Origin: Protopterus annectens
Lineage: Eukaryota; Chordata; Ceratodontiformes; Protopteridae
Assembly: GCF_019279795.1 (NCBI RefSeq)
Contig: NC_056744.1
Location: 1,504,477,130 to 1,504,541,129 of the forward strand
DNA: 64,000 bases
Reading direction: 5' to 3'
The notes under the pieces were generated by a model that had not been told where the DNA came from, ran no database searches, and was given only the letters and a program-made list of their open reading frames with translations. Below, piece by piece: positions 11,714-22,545 of this stretch. How positions within the stretch are numbered: position 1 is the stretch's first letter; each line of letters starts with the position of its first letter. The position numbers and the translations under genes are program-made.

Positions 11714-12800
11714 ATGAATACAAGCATGGTTTCTTGTCCAGCAACAGTGTTTTTTGCCAGAAAACCTCGCAAATCAGTACAAGCACAGAAAGAAGATGCA
11801 AGTAGGTACTCAGACACTACTGAAGTTATTTTTGATATTAAAAAGTTTTGCAGGGATTTAACCCTTAAGATGATGTTTAATGGCAGTGACTGGGAGATGA
11901 ATGCTTTTAAGAAACCTAGCTCTTATGTACCACCTGTGAGTCCATTAATACATGCTTTTGAAACAATGTGTATACATGATGTGTATAGATTACAAAATGT
12001 TAGAAATATAGAACATAACAATGGCTTTAGGAAAAACAATCTTACTAGAAATGAAAGGATGGCCTTTGTGCAGTTACCCAGATATAGTGATTAGGCCTGC
12101 TGATAAGGATGGGCCTATTGTCATCATGGATGCTAGCAAATATGAACATGCTATGCTTAACATGTTATGTGATGTTAGTTTCTATATGAAGATTACTCGT
12201 ACTAAGATTGATAGAATGGTGCATCAGATTAAATTGAAATTCAATGTATTATTGAGCAAGGGTTCCATAACTAAGGAATTATATGATTACTTCCTTATAG
12301 AACATCCTGTTATCCCCTGTATACAGGGTTACCTAAGATTCACAAATATAAAATCTGTCCACCAATGAGACCGATAGTCTCTGGGAGAGGGTGGTCCACG
12401 GAGTCCATCTCCATATATATATATAGAGAGAAAAATCTGAGACCCTTACTTAATGAGGTACCACAGGTACTAAGAGATACTGAACATTTTTTAACTGACT
12501 TATTTGAACACATGCAAGTATTGAGTAATAGGGATAGTTACATCTTGGTCACCATGGACGTAGTATCACTTTTCACCGTAATTCCGAATGATCTGGGTAT
12601 AGATAGTATAGAGAGGTTTCTTGTGACATACTCCAGTTTTGAAGCCAGACAGATCAAACTCATGAAGGATTTGCTTGAGATAGTGTTATGTTGTAATGTA
12701 ACCAACAACTCACTCCAGAGATGTAAGCACCTGTATTTCAAGTTCGCTGAAGAAAAATATCACCAAGCTGAAAATGTTCAGAGAATATATTGACACAATC
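11714..12800 (+). mobile_element. Penelope-like element, family A1: RT fragment
   Basis: Three open pieces on the plus strand carry PLE reverse transcriptase features in order. The N-terminal region has FCRDLTLKMMF and PPVSPLIHAFE. Next comes an RPADKDGPIVIMD block (near 12090), then a RPIVSGRGWSTESIS block (near 12370), then motif A VTMDVVSLFTVIPNDLG (near 12550). Palm motifs B and C, the cysteine linker and the GIY-YIG domain are not seen, so the copy is partial. It is broken in a few places and has no function of its own. It continues directly from the 1.1-kb repeated unit. Confidence 0.8.
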
Positions 12801-13079
12801 ACGGTAAAATGAAAAATACCATATCTCTAGCACCTCGGCTAACAGCCTTTAAAGAGTAACATTTTGTTATCATGTTGCTTCCCCTTATATACCTAATATC
12901 TAATACACAACCAATTATTTAATTAACAATTTAAGCAAATACAGTCCATTAAAATACATATTAAATAAAATGTCTCCAATTGCATTCTTTGTTCATCCCC
13001 ATAGGGTACAATGTATTAAATTTTAAAATCAACATTGCTTACTTCCTATGCAGATACATTTTAATATTTTCTTCATTCA
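12801..13079. other. AT-rich spacer between two PLE fragments
   Basis: No frame is recognisable. It may include the 3' untranslated part of the minus-strand PLE that begins at about 13080. Confidence 0.45.
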
Positions 13080-15407
13080 TAAAATTCATTCTAACTTGCT
13101 CAAGAACCGTGACTTGTAAACCTCCACAATCCCTTCATGTATTTCATTAAAATGGCATCCCACTGGACTTAAAACTTTGTTATTCCTGACATCTCTTACA
13201 TGTCATTTAACCCTAGTACTTAAACTTCTTTTACTTTCCCCGATATAATATTTATTGCAGAGACACCTCAATGCATATATAATACCTGCTGCGGTGGTGG
13301 TGCTGCGGTGGCATTGTCGCCTCACAGTAAGACGTTGTCCTGTTCGATTCTCAGCTAAAGCGTCTTCTGTATGGAGACATGGATGAATGGGCGTACCTTC
13401 GTTGAAGGTTGTGCATCAGGGCTGGCAACTCAGTATGTCAAAATCTACTGCCAATCATTACCGGACCGGAGTTCTGCTGGTGGTGACCCCTAACCATGAA
13501 AAGCCGAAAGATACAACAACTCATGCAGAAGCACACTCCCTGCATTTGAAATCTCTTGCCATTTATATCATGAAAAGAGTCCGTTAAATACTGGCAGATT
13601 GAACATCTGCCACATCTTTTAGTTCCTGGTACTTCCAGGGTGGTTAATAAATTATTTTTAGGTTTCCTATAGATGTTCCTCACTAAAAAATCTTCTAAAT
13701 TACGTCCCCTTCGATAGGAAAACCCCAATCTAACATTTTGTAAAAATGGTGTTTCTCTACTAAGAATATTCCAGTATTGTTTTAATATTCTTTCCAAAAT
13801 CCCTGAAAATACATTAAATGTTGAAACAAAAAACATAACTTCCATTTTCCCTACATTTTGTACTAATTGATTGTCACTTATTCCAGTAAAATTCCTTTTT
13901 ACTTTTATGCCATTATTTGCTAAAACATTCAAATATCGTTTAATTTTATTTTCTTCATAACCTCTTCTTAAAAATACTCTTGACATTTTATCATTCTCTA
14001 TCCTACATTCTTCTGAATCATTACAAATTCTACTTATTCTGATAAATTCATTATAAGGTATTGCCTCTAGTGTATGTGGGGGGTGGCAGCTAGAGGCATG
14101 AAACATAAAAGAAGGCTGATCAAATTTCCTATACATGCTAGTTTTTAGATGTCCACCCCTCGTTTCCTCCACTGTTACATCTAAATAATGCACTTTAGTT
14201 CCTATCTGTGTTCCATCAAACTGTATACCGAAACCATTGGATTGGTGTTCAAATAATGTACAAACAACTTTGCTTGATCTTCTCCACCTTTACAAACAAA
14301 AATAAGATCATCTATAAAACAACAGTAATCCAGGACATGTGACCTGTAAAAATTGTTCTATAAATATGAATATTTTACACCATACCCATAAAAAGATTAG
14401 CGTACATGGGGGCAAAAGCCGCCCCTACGGCTGTACCTTGAATTTGTTTGTATACTGTATCATCAAACATAAAAAAGTTATTAGTCAAACAAAACAAAAC
14501 AAGTTCCTTGATGTATTGAGTACATGGGTTATCACCCAAAAAATGTTCAATTGCTCGCATTCCAATTAAATGCTGAATATTATATAAAGGCTTACTACAT
14601 CAACTAATGTAAAGTAAATACCTACTTCCCAATGAATTTTTTTCATCCTATTCATAAAGTCAAAAGAATCCTTCATGTATGAATGCAATTTGATAACTTC
14701 CTTCAATAAAAACTAATGTAAAAAACAACTCAAATATTTTGTAAAATAGTCACAAGCTGATACTATAGGGTGACCTGGTGGAAAATTACTGGTTTTATGA
14801 ATTTTGGGAACACAGAAAAATTTAGCCATTTCATCATTTTTGTTTAAATATTTACTTTTAGCCTCTGAAGCCTTAAAATAGCATAAACAAATTCCCTTAT
14901 TTATTAATTTTTCATATTCCATTTTTGATTGCTCATAGACTAACATATCATCTATTTTTGTGTAAATTTGTTCATTATCTAGATGTTCCTTAAACATCTT
15001 TAAATAATCTATAGAATTCATAATTACTAGTTTACCCCCTTTATCTGAGGGTTTAAACACCAGTTTGTCATTCTTACTGAGACTTCGTAATGTTTCCCAT
15101 TCCAATTTACTAAGATTAAATTCCATTTTACTACGTAAAAAATCATTAACTTCCCTGTCCACAATAAAATTCATAGCATGATAACATTTTTGAATCATTT
15201 CATTTCTAAAAAGAGGCAAAAAAAACTGAAGCACTCTTAATTTGCGATAAATCCAGACAACAATAAGCATTGTATTCACTTTCTGATTCACAAGAGAAAA
15301 ACAAACTTACTTCACTTAACAAATTACTTTCATTTTCCCTGTTGTCTTTAAAAAAATCTTTAAGATGTAATTTACGTGCTAGTCTAAATAAATCTATTTT
15401 AACTTCA
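13080..15407 (-). mobile_element. Penelope-like element, family A2, interrupted by a SINE
   Basis: Read on the minus strand, the order is as follows. An N-terminal RT region has FKPSDKGGKLVIMNS (near 15040) and FFCVPKIHKTSNFPPGHP (near 14790). Motif B is KQIQGTAVGAAFAPMYANL (near 14440). A motif C-like CCFIDDLIFVC lies near 14310. The thumb/linker region follows, with SSCHPPHTLEAIPYNEF (near 14080), then a cysteine motif GTKRCGRCSIC (near 13620). Beyond the SINE at 13288-13520 there is a GIY-YIG-like segment with YALRCLCNKYYIGES (near 13260). RT then cysteine linker then GIY-YIG is the canonical PLE order. The frame is broken several times. Its sequence differs clearly from the PLEs at 11.7 and 42 kb, so it is a separate family. 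Confidence 0.85.
13288..13520 (+). mobile_element. tRNA-headed SINE with RTE-type tail, inside PLE A2
   Basis: The head (GCTGCGGTGG, GCATTGTCGCCTCACAG, GTTCGATTCTC) resembles a tRNA-Gly gene. It has a box A-like GGTGGCATTG context and a box B-like GTTCGATTC. The body matches the copy at 16118-16385. The tail ends with GTGACCCCTAACCATGAAAAG and a degenerate A-rich end. The SINE splits the cysteine linker from the GIY-YIG segment of the host PLE, so it is younger than that PLE. The tRNA-Gly derivation is inferred by eye. Confidence 0.75.
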
Positions 15408-15449
15408 TAAAGGCTTAAAGTTTATCCCTACTGTGTTACCTAGGGTTCA

Positions 15450-15786
15450 TGAAGTTAAAATAGATTTATTTAGACTAGCACGTAAATTACATCTTAAAGA
15501 GACATTACAAAGTCTCAGTAAGAATGACAAACTGGTGTTTAAACCCTCAGATAAAGGGGGTAAACTAGTAATTATGAATTCTATAGATTATTTAAAGATG
15601 TGTAAGGAACATCTAGATAATGAACAAATTTACACAAAAATAGACGATATGTCAGTCTATGAGCAATCAAAAATGGAATATGAAAAATTAATAAATAAGG
15701 AAATTTGTTTATGCTATTTTAAGGCTTCAGAGGCTAAAAGTACATTTTTAAAAAAAATGATAAAATGGCTAGATTTTTCTGTGTTC
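15450..15786 (+). repeat. Head-to-head partial copy of PLE A2
   Basis: This segment is the reverse complement of part of 14803-15407, with a spacer of about 42 bp (15408-15449). It repeats the KLVFKPSDKGGKLVIMNS region in the opposite direction and has an internal deletion relative to the left arm. It stops abruptly at 15786, exactly where copy 2 of the 1.1-kb unit begins. Such inverted partial copies are a known habit of Penelope-like elements. Confidence 0.85.
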
Positions 15787-16835
15787 CTTCAGTTAGCAAA
15801 AGGCCAGCTAGACCTTCTGGTATGCCATTGTGAACGATGAGTTATAGCCTTGTTTGGGATACAGAAAAAATAGTGTAACCTATAATGTTGCAAATATAAT
15901 GCTGAGTATAAAAACATGTAACATTTCAAGGCATATCTGTTGATCAGTATAGTTTAATTAACTACCCAAGCAGCTGAGTATTAAAATCTGATAGACAAAA
16001 GTGATCAAAGCCAGTTGTTGTCATAAAAAGCACCTTGTACAATGAATGCTACATATGTCAAATTAATATTATAACTAAGATATGAGTGCAGTGACTGACA
16101 AACAGTGAATATGTGTCTTCTTCTTCTTCCGGCTTTTCCCAGTTAGGGATTCTCACAGCGGTACTCCTGTCCGCTAATGATTGGCAGTAGATTTTTTATG
16201 GGTGCCGAGGTGCCAGCTCGACACCCAACCTTCAATGAAGCTACGCCCATTCTATGCATGTCTTTCGAATGCCACTCAACCATGGGGAGGACATGCAGAC
16301 TCCACACAGAAGGCACTCCAGCCAAGAATTGAATGGGAGAACCTCTTGCTATGAGGCAACAATACTACCACTGCACCACCGTAGCTTAGTTCCTAAATAA
16401 AGTTCTGTAGTGCCAATATAGTATTGTATTAATAAAAGACCTGCAATTTAATTAAAAGTAAAGACACTGAAAAATATTTACCTAAATTATAACAGTGAAT
16501 ATTGTTATTATAAACAACCAGCATGTGCTATGCTGTTATATTTTTTATATTTATACTGTACATTCAAAAAAGAAAATTCCAAACTGGCACAATGTATGCT
16601 TACTTATTTGTATAAGATCACAGCATAATACAATCCCAGGGATTCAATAAACTCTGTGTACACTTGGAGCCATGTCTACATGAAGTTTACATTTTAGCAT
16701 GATTAGCAGCAGTGCTAATCACATGTTCATGCTGACCATTGCACTTACATGAATACAAGCATGGTTTCTTGTCCAACATCAGTGTTTTTTGCCAGAAAAC
16801 CTCACAAATCAGTACAAGCACAGAAAGAAGATGCA
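15787..16835 (+). repeat. 1.1-kb repeated unit, copy 2
   Basis: This second copy of the unit at 10714-11800 shares the same two end points. A minus-strand SINE interrupts it at 16118-16385. The site where copy 1 carries its own SINE is intact here. After 16835 the sequence no longer follows the PLE coding region, so this copy is cut off from its body. Confidence 0.8.
16118..16385 (-). mobile_element. Complete tRNA-headed SINE with RTE-type tail
   Basis: On the minus strand it begins GCTACGGTGGTGCAGTGG, continues with TAGTATTGTTGCCTCATAGC and a box B-like TTCAATTCTTGG, and ends CCCTAACTGGGAAAAGCC plus GGAAGAAGAAGAA. The last codons before the tail read YRCENP-stop, matching the RCGDP-stop that ends many vertebrate RTE ORFs, so the tail is derived from an RTE partner. 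Copy 1 of the surrounding unit lacks this insertion (near 11054), which confirms it as an insertion. No long target duplication is visible. Confidence 0.8.
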
Positions 16836-17534
16836 TTCAAGTTTGCATATGGGCAAACCTGTGTGAGATCATGCAGGCAGCTACCATGACTACCAGGGGT
16901 GAAAATACTGCACTAACAGCAGTGATAACAAGATGATAAAGTGCACTGAATCAATGTATAGTAAGAGAATTATTTGCAGAATGAAATAATGGAGGGGGGG
17001 TAAATGGCAAGGACAATTACATGGAAAGGTACACTGGACAGAGAGAGTGTGCTGATGAAAATGAGTACAGACAAGATTGACAGGAATGAATAAAGTGGAA
17101 GCTGACATTGTAAATATGAAAAAGTCTCCAAGATAGGATATCCCAATGTCTATATACTTCCAAAACAAGTCAATAGCATAACATTAAGCACATATGTAGA
17201 AAGCACAGTACATAATAATGTTTACATTTCCTGCCTGATTCTATTATGATATAAGCACACTTGATAGTATATATGTGATGTTTACACAAGGTTACATGTC
17301 AATGGAAGTGAATAGCTGTCGTATAATATCACTGACATGCTCATTGGAAAGGACACTTAGCAAGGAGAGTATATACAATAGCGGGTATGTACATACTCTG
17401 AAAATCTGCAAAAGGGCTTGAAAAATATGATGGCCATGTTACCATAGCTCTTAAACAATCATGGACACATAGCAACATACTTGTGGACAAATATAGAACG
17501 AAACAGACACAAGCATGGGCACTTTTAAAATACT
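16836..17534. other. Non-coding stretch
   Basis: No gene or recognisable repeat is seen. It has ordinary AT-rich composition, with one short G run near 16990. Confidence 0.5.
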
Positions 17535-17726
17535 ATGACCTCCTACCTAAACCTACCAGAATCTCTTAACATTCAGCTTAACATCTTACTTATGGGTGGC
17601 TTCAACTACCCCTCCATAAACTGGGAGACTTACATGACCCATAATTCAGTGGCTCACAGGTTTTTGGATTTCATCAATGCAAACATCCTGGAACAACTAC
17701 CGGTATTTGTCAGAATGGAGAGATGA
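17535..17726 (+). mobile_element. CR1-like LINE fragment (endonuclease domain)
   Basis: A 63-residue frame contains LLMGGFNYPSINWETYMTHN followed by RFLDFINANILEQLPVF. It matches the apurinic endonuclease region of the 58-62 kb LINE (LILGDFNYPTINWENYL), with the catalytic D of GDFN replaced by G. It is an isolated fragment. Confidence 0.8.
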
Positions 17727-18089
17727 AAAGTCAGCAAGCAAAGGAGAGAAGTAGTGTTGAAACTGAATTCATCCTTAAGTCTTGATGAGTACCTTCATGA
17801 GGTAGATCCTGTCTTCTACAAAATCTCACCAAGGCAACACTAATATATAGACTGTATTTATATAGTATATATCATGGACAGAAATAATTCAAAAATTAAA
17901 AAAAAAATAGCTGGGTACACAAGACCCAGGATAAAAAAGTGCCCAATCCTGGTAGGCACACTGGTACCAGGATTGGAAAAAAATGCCAATTTAGAATCCT
18001 CAAAATATGGAAACATTCCTACAATGGGGCCAGGCCCAGGGGAGGATGCCCCCCTGTTGTAGAAGAAAGTAGCAGTCCACAAAAATCAC
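17727..18089. other. Non-coding stretch before the R4-like LINE
   Basis: The stretch around 17900-18060 has frames open on both strands, with PGPG-rich peptides. I see no family resemblance. It could be the eroded 5' end of the R4-like LINE that follows. Confidence 0.4.
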
Positions 18090-21000
18090 AAAAATTTATA
18101 GGCCAAAGAAGAGCCATAAAAACAATAAAGTGGACTATTGAAGATAAGAAAGAAATGACGTATTGTTACTATTATGCAAAAAGCCCAGAATTTCCATACA
18201 CAAGATATACAAAAAGATTAAGAGATAAATAAGAGGAAAGAAAAATACTTCCACAAGAAAAATTGTCAGAAGCTTCAAATAAAGAAAATGTGGTCATTAA
18301 TACAACAGATTTTTGAAAAACTGTATATAGAACAATAAACTTTGATCTGTTTAGAAAAAGAAGCATCTGAGGAAGCGCAAAAGCATAAACAAGAAAACCT
18401 AGATATTTTTGAAAAGTATAATCAAGAAATATGGACATGGGAAAGAAAGAGAGGTTTGATATGGTGCAATGTTTATGCAAAGGCGAAAGGCAAATTAATC
18501 AACATAAAAAAGGCAGCCTCAAAGATATTAGAAGAGAAATACAGGCAAAGACATCCAGATGTGAATATTTTCACAATAAAAAAATAATATCACAAAGAGA
18601 GAATGTAGAAAAGCAGATAAGTAAGGTAGAAGTTAAAAAATAGAAGTTAAAATTATGGAGTGCCTGCGAAGTGAAGGATTTGCTGTAGAAGGTCTAACAG
18701 AGGTTACATCACAGCATGATGGAATTAGTCCCCAAAGTAAGGAGAAACAGGAAGATCAGGAAAAATCTAAAGAAGAAATATGAGCATGGGAAAGAAAAAG
18801 AGAGTTAATATGGTGTAATGTCTATGCAAATGAGAAAGCAAAACTAATCAGTACAAAATGAGCGGCACCAAAGATATTTGAAGAGAAATATAGGCAAAGG
18901 AATCTAGACATAGAAAACTTTACAATACAAAAAAAAAAATAAGAAGAGAAAGAGGAAAAGTAGAAAAGGAGATCAGTAATGGAAGACTTAAAGAAATGGA
19001 AACTGAGGTTATGGAGCACTTCCAAAGTGAAGGATTCGGCATAGAAAATCTAATTCAGAAAGCACCACAAAAGGAGGATAGAGCAATGGAACTCCAAATT
19101 AAGGGGAAACCAGTAGAACAGGAAGCAATTGGTCATGTGCCATATGAAGATATTTTGGAGCCTTCCACAGGAAACCAGTATAAACATTCACTATAATCTG
19201 GATGGCAGGAGAAGGAACAGAAAACTGTGGAAACTCTGACACAGTTAATGTCGAGGGGTGATAGGCGAGTGAGTTCTCATATGACAGAGCAATGGGTGGC
19301 ACAGGATGAAATTTAAGAGAATGTGCCACAGTAAGATGCAATAGAACTTTCCATAGAATGCCTGCAGGAAATGGAAAGCAAAAAATGTGTCCTCAGTTTA
19401 GATGAAAACAAGCTAAGAGAAGAGTTACTTGACTTAATAGAGATAGATAGACATATTAAGATTAATAAAAGAAGCAGACTGCAGAAGGTCAATAAAACCC
19501 AAAAAGTCAGAAGTTTTATACAAATGAACACAATAATTAGGACTGTCCATAGAGATCCATGTGATAGAAGTAAACAGAATATATTACTGTGCAGCTAAAT
19601 TAATAACTGATAAAGTTCTACCACAAGAACACATGGTAGTGAGGGAGAGAAAGGGAGAAATCAAATACCATCATGGAATTGAATAGAGAAAACTATAAAG
19701 CAACTAAGACAATAAGTGTCACTGTTAGAAGAGTATAGAAGAGGAAACGGATCAATGAAAATATTAGAAAGCTAGACATGATAAAAGAAATGTGCAGTAT
19801 TTGAACAGATCAGGATCTATCTTGTGCTATCTCAAATAAGAGACCAAAATCTCAGCACAGGTGGAAAAACTTAGAAGATAAGCAGATAAATATAAAGGAA
19901 AAGTCCAAAATAAACAATTTATTGATGACCCCAAAAAGTTTTGTAGGGCATTGGAAAAACGATAAAAGCAACTGTAAAACCACCAAAAAAAGAAGAAATA
20001 GATACATTTTGGAGAAGTATCTATGAAGATCCTGTGGAAAATAACAAAGATGCTAAATGGATAGAAGTAGTAAAAGAAAGAATAAGAAATTTAAAGGTAC
20101 AGATATGAAATGGGATGAAGTAACAACCAGAGACATTGAAACAAAGTTAAGAAAAGCCTCAAATTGGAAAACCCAGGCCCAGATGCAGTACCTAACTTCT
20201 GGTTAAAAGTATTAACATCTTTGCATGAAGATGTAGCCACGAGTAAGAACTATTTATATGCACACCCCAAATAGACACCAACCTGGCTAGCAACAGGAAA
20301 AACAGTGCTCCTACTTAAAAGTGAACCTGCAAGCTGCCCTAAACATTATAGACCAATAACTTGCCTTCTGATGATGTATAAGCTCTACACTGGAAGTGAT
20401 GCTGTCTTAGTCTATAATCATTTAGAAGAAAACTCAATTATGGCAATAGAACAAAAGGACAATACAAGAAAGTCATATGGAACAAAGGATCATTTGTTGT
20501 TAAATAAAGTCATAGTGGACAGCTGTAAATAGGGGAAGAATTTAAGTATGGCATTGATTGACTATAAAAAAGCATTTGATAATATCCCACATTCATGGAT
20601 AAAAGAGTGCTTAAAATGTATAAGGTATACCCTATGCTGATAAGCTACATTACAGTGACTATGAAACAGTGGCAGGCTACTTTGTAATTAAGCCACAATA
20701 AAGGTCTAATTATTATTCCAGGGATGAAAATTCAAAGGGAGATATTCCAGGGTGACTGTCTGTCACTGCTGCTATTCTGCATTGACCTTAACCCATTAAA
20801 CTGTCTACTTAACAGCTTAGGCCATGGCTATAATTTGGCTCCTAGAAAACAACAAAGTGTAAAGACTTCTCATCTTCTCTTTTTCAATGATTTGAAACTG
20901 TATAGTTCATCAGATGAGGAACTGAAAGTGCATCTGCAACTTGTCAAAACATTTTCAGATGATACAAGAATGTCATTTGGTCTTGATAAATGTGCAAAAG

Positions 21001-22440
21001 CAACCTTTAAAGCAGGAAAACTGCAGCTCCAAGAAAACATCAGTTTTGGACAAGAATGTGATATAAAAGAACTTGAGCAAGAGGGAGTGTATAAATATTT
21101 GGGAATCGATGAAGCATCAACAATAAAACATGAACAAAAGTGAATAAAACCTAGTAAGGAGTGTTTTAGAAGATTTAAATTAATCCTGAAAACAGCATTG
21201 ATATCTAGGAACAAAATCCAAGCTATAAACCAATTTGTTCTTCCTGTTCTAACTTACAGTTTTGGAGTGATTGACTGGCCCCAAAATGTGCTAGATAGAT
21301 TAGATAGGAAAACAAGAAGGATGCTTCATGCTCACCAAATGATTTATAAAAATCAGTGCATACCAAGATTATATATTCCCCATTCTGAAGGAGGGATGGG
21401 CCTCCTTGAAATTGATTACATGTACAGATCTGCAGTCATGGGACTCCACACATATCTGCTGAGCTCACAAGGCCCAAATGTAGTGAAAGTTTTGAAACAT
21501 GAGGAGAATAAATCTAAGATGACTTCCCTGCTTAGGCTAGCAGAAGCATATCGGCATCAAGCAGGAATGGAAATCAAACCACAAGTGGATAACCAGGCAG
21601 CAACCGAATGTGCCAAAAATTTAAAGAAAGAATATAAGGTGAAGGACCAGATGAGAAGGCAAGAAATGTGTAAAATGCATAAATATAGTTGCAAGTATAG
21701 AAAATTTCTGGAAGAACCTCATGTTGATCAGGAATGAATGTAGGAATGGTTAAAGAGAGGCAAATTCAAACCAAGAGATGAAAGGTTAATATTGGCAAGA
21801 CAAGGTATTGGGCTATGTACATGTTGGCTTACAAAGTCCATTGAACATGTGGGAGAAACAGACAAATGTAGGTTTTATAAAACAGAATTGGAAACAGTCG
21901 CACACCTTGTTGCTGGTTGTGACATACTAACGGAAGAAGGACTGTATACAGAAAGGCATAATAATGTGGCGAGACTGCTGCACTGGGGATTGTGCAAAGA
22001 TTATGGTACTGAAGTGGCTGAAAAACACTTGAAACATGAACCACAAAGCATCATGGAAAATGATGAAGTCTTCATCACATGGGATCATCCATTTCCAACA
22101 GTTTAAAAGATAGATGTTAGAAAACTGGATATAGTGGTCCAAGAAAACAAGACAAAAGTAGCATTGATCATTGAAATGGCCATACCCTGTGACTACAGTG
22201 TCCTGTGTACAGAGAGACAGAAAGTCATAAAATATCAGGATCTGCAGGCAGAAATGAGAGGAACGAGGAAGGAAGATACCCAGATGATTCCAATAGTAGC
22301 AGGAGCAATGGGTCTTATAAAAAAGAGTCTATAATCATATTTAGATATGCTACCAATACATGTAACTCTGTACGAATTGCAGAAGGAGTCATTACTGGAC
22401 ACATTGCAGGTGCTGTGAAGAGCATTTTTGGCTGACATCA
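18090..22440 (+). mobile_element. R4/Dong-like LINE with restriction-like endonuclease, decayed
   Basis: Pieces in order on the plus strand are as follows. Lysine- and glutamate-rich N-terminal parts include a WTIEDKKEMTYCYYYAKSP segment (near 18130). RT motifs follow: NPGPDAVPNFWLKVL (near 20175), PKHYRPITCLLMMYKLYT (near 20335), motif A ALIDYKKAFDNIPHSW (near 20555), motif B QGDCLSLLLFCIDLNPL (near 20748) and motif C LLFFNDLKLYS (near 20875). The thumb has LYIPHSEGGMGLLEID. A zinc-knuckle-like CRFYKTELETVAHLVAGC (near 21865) is missing one cysteine. The final segment VALIIEMAIPCDY (near 22155) belongs to the C-terminal restriction-like endonuclease. This order, with no N-terminal apurinic endonuclease, marks the R2/R4/NeSL group. 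The frame is split many times, and motif C reads FND where FADD/YMDD is expected, so the copy is dead. Confidence 0.85.
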
Positions 22441-22545
22441 AAGAGTGAAACAATACTAATTTCATGAACTTTAATCATACTTTGACTTAGGAATGGGGTC
22501 CATTCCTATTTTGGTATTAGAAACCCAAAAGATTTGGAGAAATTA
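22441..22545. other. Junction between R4-like and CR1-like elements
   Basis: A short non-coding segment that includes the 3' untranslated end of the R4-like LINE. Confidence 0.4.

Larger units (their letters stand above)
10714..11800 (+). repeat. 1.1-kb repeated unit, copy 1 (probable 5' part of a Penelope-like element)
   Basis: This stretch recurs at 15787-16835 with high identity once the SINE insertions are ignored. Both copies start at CTTCAGTTAGCAAAAGGCC and end at AGAAAGAAGATGCA. In copy 1 the sequence continues without a break into the RT-like frame that starts at 11714. The unit is therefore probably the 5' untranslated region plus first codons of that PLE. A SINE has inserted at 11097-11368. 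Confidence 0.75.

Noticed and set aside
13288-13360. tRNA-Gly gene
   Set aside because: The resemblance is confined to the head of a SINE. The acceptor stem and full cloverleaf are not formed, and the same head occurs in another SINE copy at 16.3 kb.
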